From Candidatus Limimorpha equi (GTDB taxonomy: Bacteria > Bacteroidota > Bacteroidia > Bacteroidales > F082): a stretch of 7,216 nt of DNA. Below are positions 6,473 to 7,216 of the stretch, piece after piece (the first letter of the stretch is position 1; each line of letters begins with the position of its first letter). The position numbers and the translations under genes are program-made. Location of the stretch: positions 1-7,216 of the forward strand of contig JAGHSL010000299.1 in the NCBI GenBank assembly GCA_018065885.1, in the 5' to 3' direction. The notes below the pieces were generated by a model. The model did no database searches and was not told the origin of the DNA. It saw nothing but the letters and a program-made list of their open reading frames with translations.

Positions 6473-6501
6473 TAAAAATACAAATATTCTGAAAATGCAA
6501 A
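6473..6501 (-). promoter_or_regulatory. Possible dnaN promoter
   Basis: On the minus strand TTTG (complement of 6498-6501) is followed after 17 bases by TATTTTTA (complement of 6473-6480), one mismatch from TAnnTTTG. This is a plausible -33/-7 pair, giving a leader of about 30 bases before the dnaN ATG. The region is AT-rich enough that chance matches are easy, so confidence is low. Confidence 0.35.
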
Positions 6502-6529
6502 GGAAAATTTTTTGAGAAAATTATTTTCC
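6502..6529 (-). terminator. Weak hairpin after the PDDEXK-type gene
   Basis: GGAAAAT at 6502-6508 pairs with ATTTTCC at 6523-6529, and an inner TTTT/AAAA pair (6510-6513 with 6517-6520) closes around GAG. Read on the minus strand it starts 11 bases after the TGA of the upstream gene and is followed by TTTGCATTTT. Only two G-C pairs support the stem, so it is at best a weak terminator or attenuating structure ahead of dnaN. Confidence 0.3.
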
Positions 6530-6539
6530 ACTTATCTTT

Positions 6540-7216
6540 TCACGCGACAATCCACCGGTCGATGTTGCGGGAGGCTGTGCTGAAATTCACGCCCACCTTC
6601 ACGATGCTGCGCCCGTCGCTTTGGAAACGCTCGGCATAGCCCTTTTCATCAATCTGCGCCAAGGCTTCCTCCGCCGACTTGTTGAACTTGAACTCAAAGA
6701 TATAGATGTAATCCTTTGTCTTGATGGTCATGTCCATGCGGCCCTTATTGGTGTGTTCCTCGATCTCGACATAATAGCCACACAAGGAAGTGAGGATGAA
6801 CATCACGCTTTGGAAGTGGCGCTCCTGCTGAGGTTCCAGCTCGTAGGGGCAGGCGCTCAGGAAGGACTGCAGGCGTTCCATGAAAGCCTCTATGTCGCCT
6901 TCGCGAAGCGAGCGCACGAAACGGCTGATTTCAAAGCCCGACTTACCTTGCACCGTGTTGGCATAGTAAGGCATGAGGTATTTCAGGAAACCCTGCTTGA
7001 CCTCGCGGTTCGGGAAACCGAGACGGTACAACTCAAAGTCAGGGTCATAGCCCTTGATGGTCAGATATCCGCTCTGGTAGATGACCGGAATCGGGTTGGT
7101 CGAGGCGATGTCCACGCTGTTCAGCGTATCGGCATCGGGTTCCTCATGTTCCAGGTCGGGAAGGACATAGTCGTGTTGTTTGAGCAGTTCCATGAGGTAA
7201 GTCGGCGTGCCCGTCT
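6540..7216 (-). CDS. PD-(D/E)XK nuclease-domain protein (AAA-ATPase-like/PDDEXK_9 family), 5' partial
   Basis: Only the C-terminal 224 or so residues are present. The frame stays open to the right edge, and the residues before the internal Met at 7193 (TGTPTYL) continue the family pattern, so that Met is not the true start. Family members are usually about 500 residues, with an N-terminal AAA-ATPase-like domain, here outside the window, and a C-terminal PDDEXK_9 (DUF1703) domain. Counting from the Met at 7193, the nuclease-like core shows GRMDM with Asp154 and the strand FEFKF with Glu167 and Lys169, then SAEEALAQIDEKGYAERF and VGVNFS...RNIDRW, all typical. The key acidic and lysine residues are therefore kept. 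The cellular role of this family, found in many copies in Bacteroidales, is not established; nuclease activity is inferred from the fold. The stop lies 105 bases upstream of dnaN on the same strand. Confidence 0.88.
   Translation of the reverse strand, partial: TGTPTYLMELLKQHDYVLPDLEHEEPDADTLNSVDIASTNPIPVIYQSGYLTIKGYDPDFELYRLGFPNREVKQGFLKYLMPYYANTVQGKSGFEISRFVRSLREGDIEAFMERLQSFLSACPYELEPQQERHFQSVMFILTSLCGYYVEIEEHTNKGRMDMTIKTKDYIYIFEFKFNKSAEEALAQIDEKGYAERFQSDGRSIVKVGVNFSTASRNIDRWIVA

Noticed and set aside
6524..6532. DnaA-box-like TTTTCCACT beside dnaN, possible origin
   Set aside because: It is a single site with a mismatch in the last base of TTWTNCACA. There is no cluster of boxes, no dnaA gene and no clear unwinding element arrangement.

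Overview
The window comes from a member of the Bacteroidota, most likely order Bacteroidales. Promoter-like elements match the Bacteroidetes -7 consensus TAnnTTTG, starts lack strong Shine-Dalgarno sequences, and the proteins read like Bacteroidales versions of their families: MsrA with a C-terminal CHVY motif, a lipid-anchored thioredoxin-fold protein, and an AAA-ATPase-like/PD-(D/E)XK protein. No species can be named from the sequence alone.

Layout: an AT-rich leader (1-130) carries a promoter for an AlbA_2/Schlafen-type ATP-binding protein with a C-terminal winged helix (131-1633). Its stop codon lies inside the first unit of a 15-bp tandem repeat (1630-1731). The repeat runs up to the start of a tight cluster: a thioredoxin-fold lipoprotein without a CXXC site (1732-2364), methionine sulfoxide reductase msrA (2361-2852, 4-bp overlap) and a small two-helix membrane protein of unknown function (2821-3264, 32-bp overlap). 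A 346-bp gap follows. Its first half is a degenerate repeat with a 21/42-bp period, rich in TTGCAA, and its second half holds the promoter of pckA. ATP-dependent PEP carboxykinase (3611-5233) converges on the sliding clamp gene dnaN (6434-5307, minus strand), and one symmetrical hairpin between them can terminate both. Upstream of dnaN on the same strand is the C-terminal part of a PDDEXK_9-type nuclease-like protein that runs off the right edge.

Two genes are core metabolism or replication (pckA, dnaN). The msrA cluster looks like a small oxidative-damage or envelope unit: a cytoplasmic repair enzyme translated together with an envelope lipoprotein and a membrane protein. The flanking AlbA_2 and PDDEXK_9 genes belong to families found in many copies in Bacteroidales genomes. 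No CRISPR array, RNA gene, insertion sequence or complete defence system is visible. The least explained parts are the two repeat tracts, the CXXC-less lipoprotein paired with MsrA, and the unknown gene that starts inside msrA.
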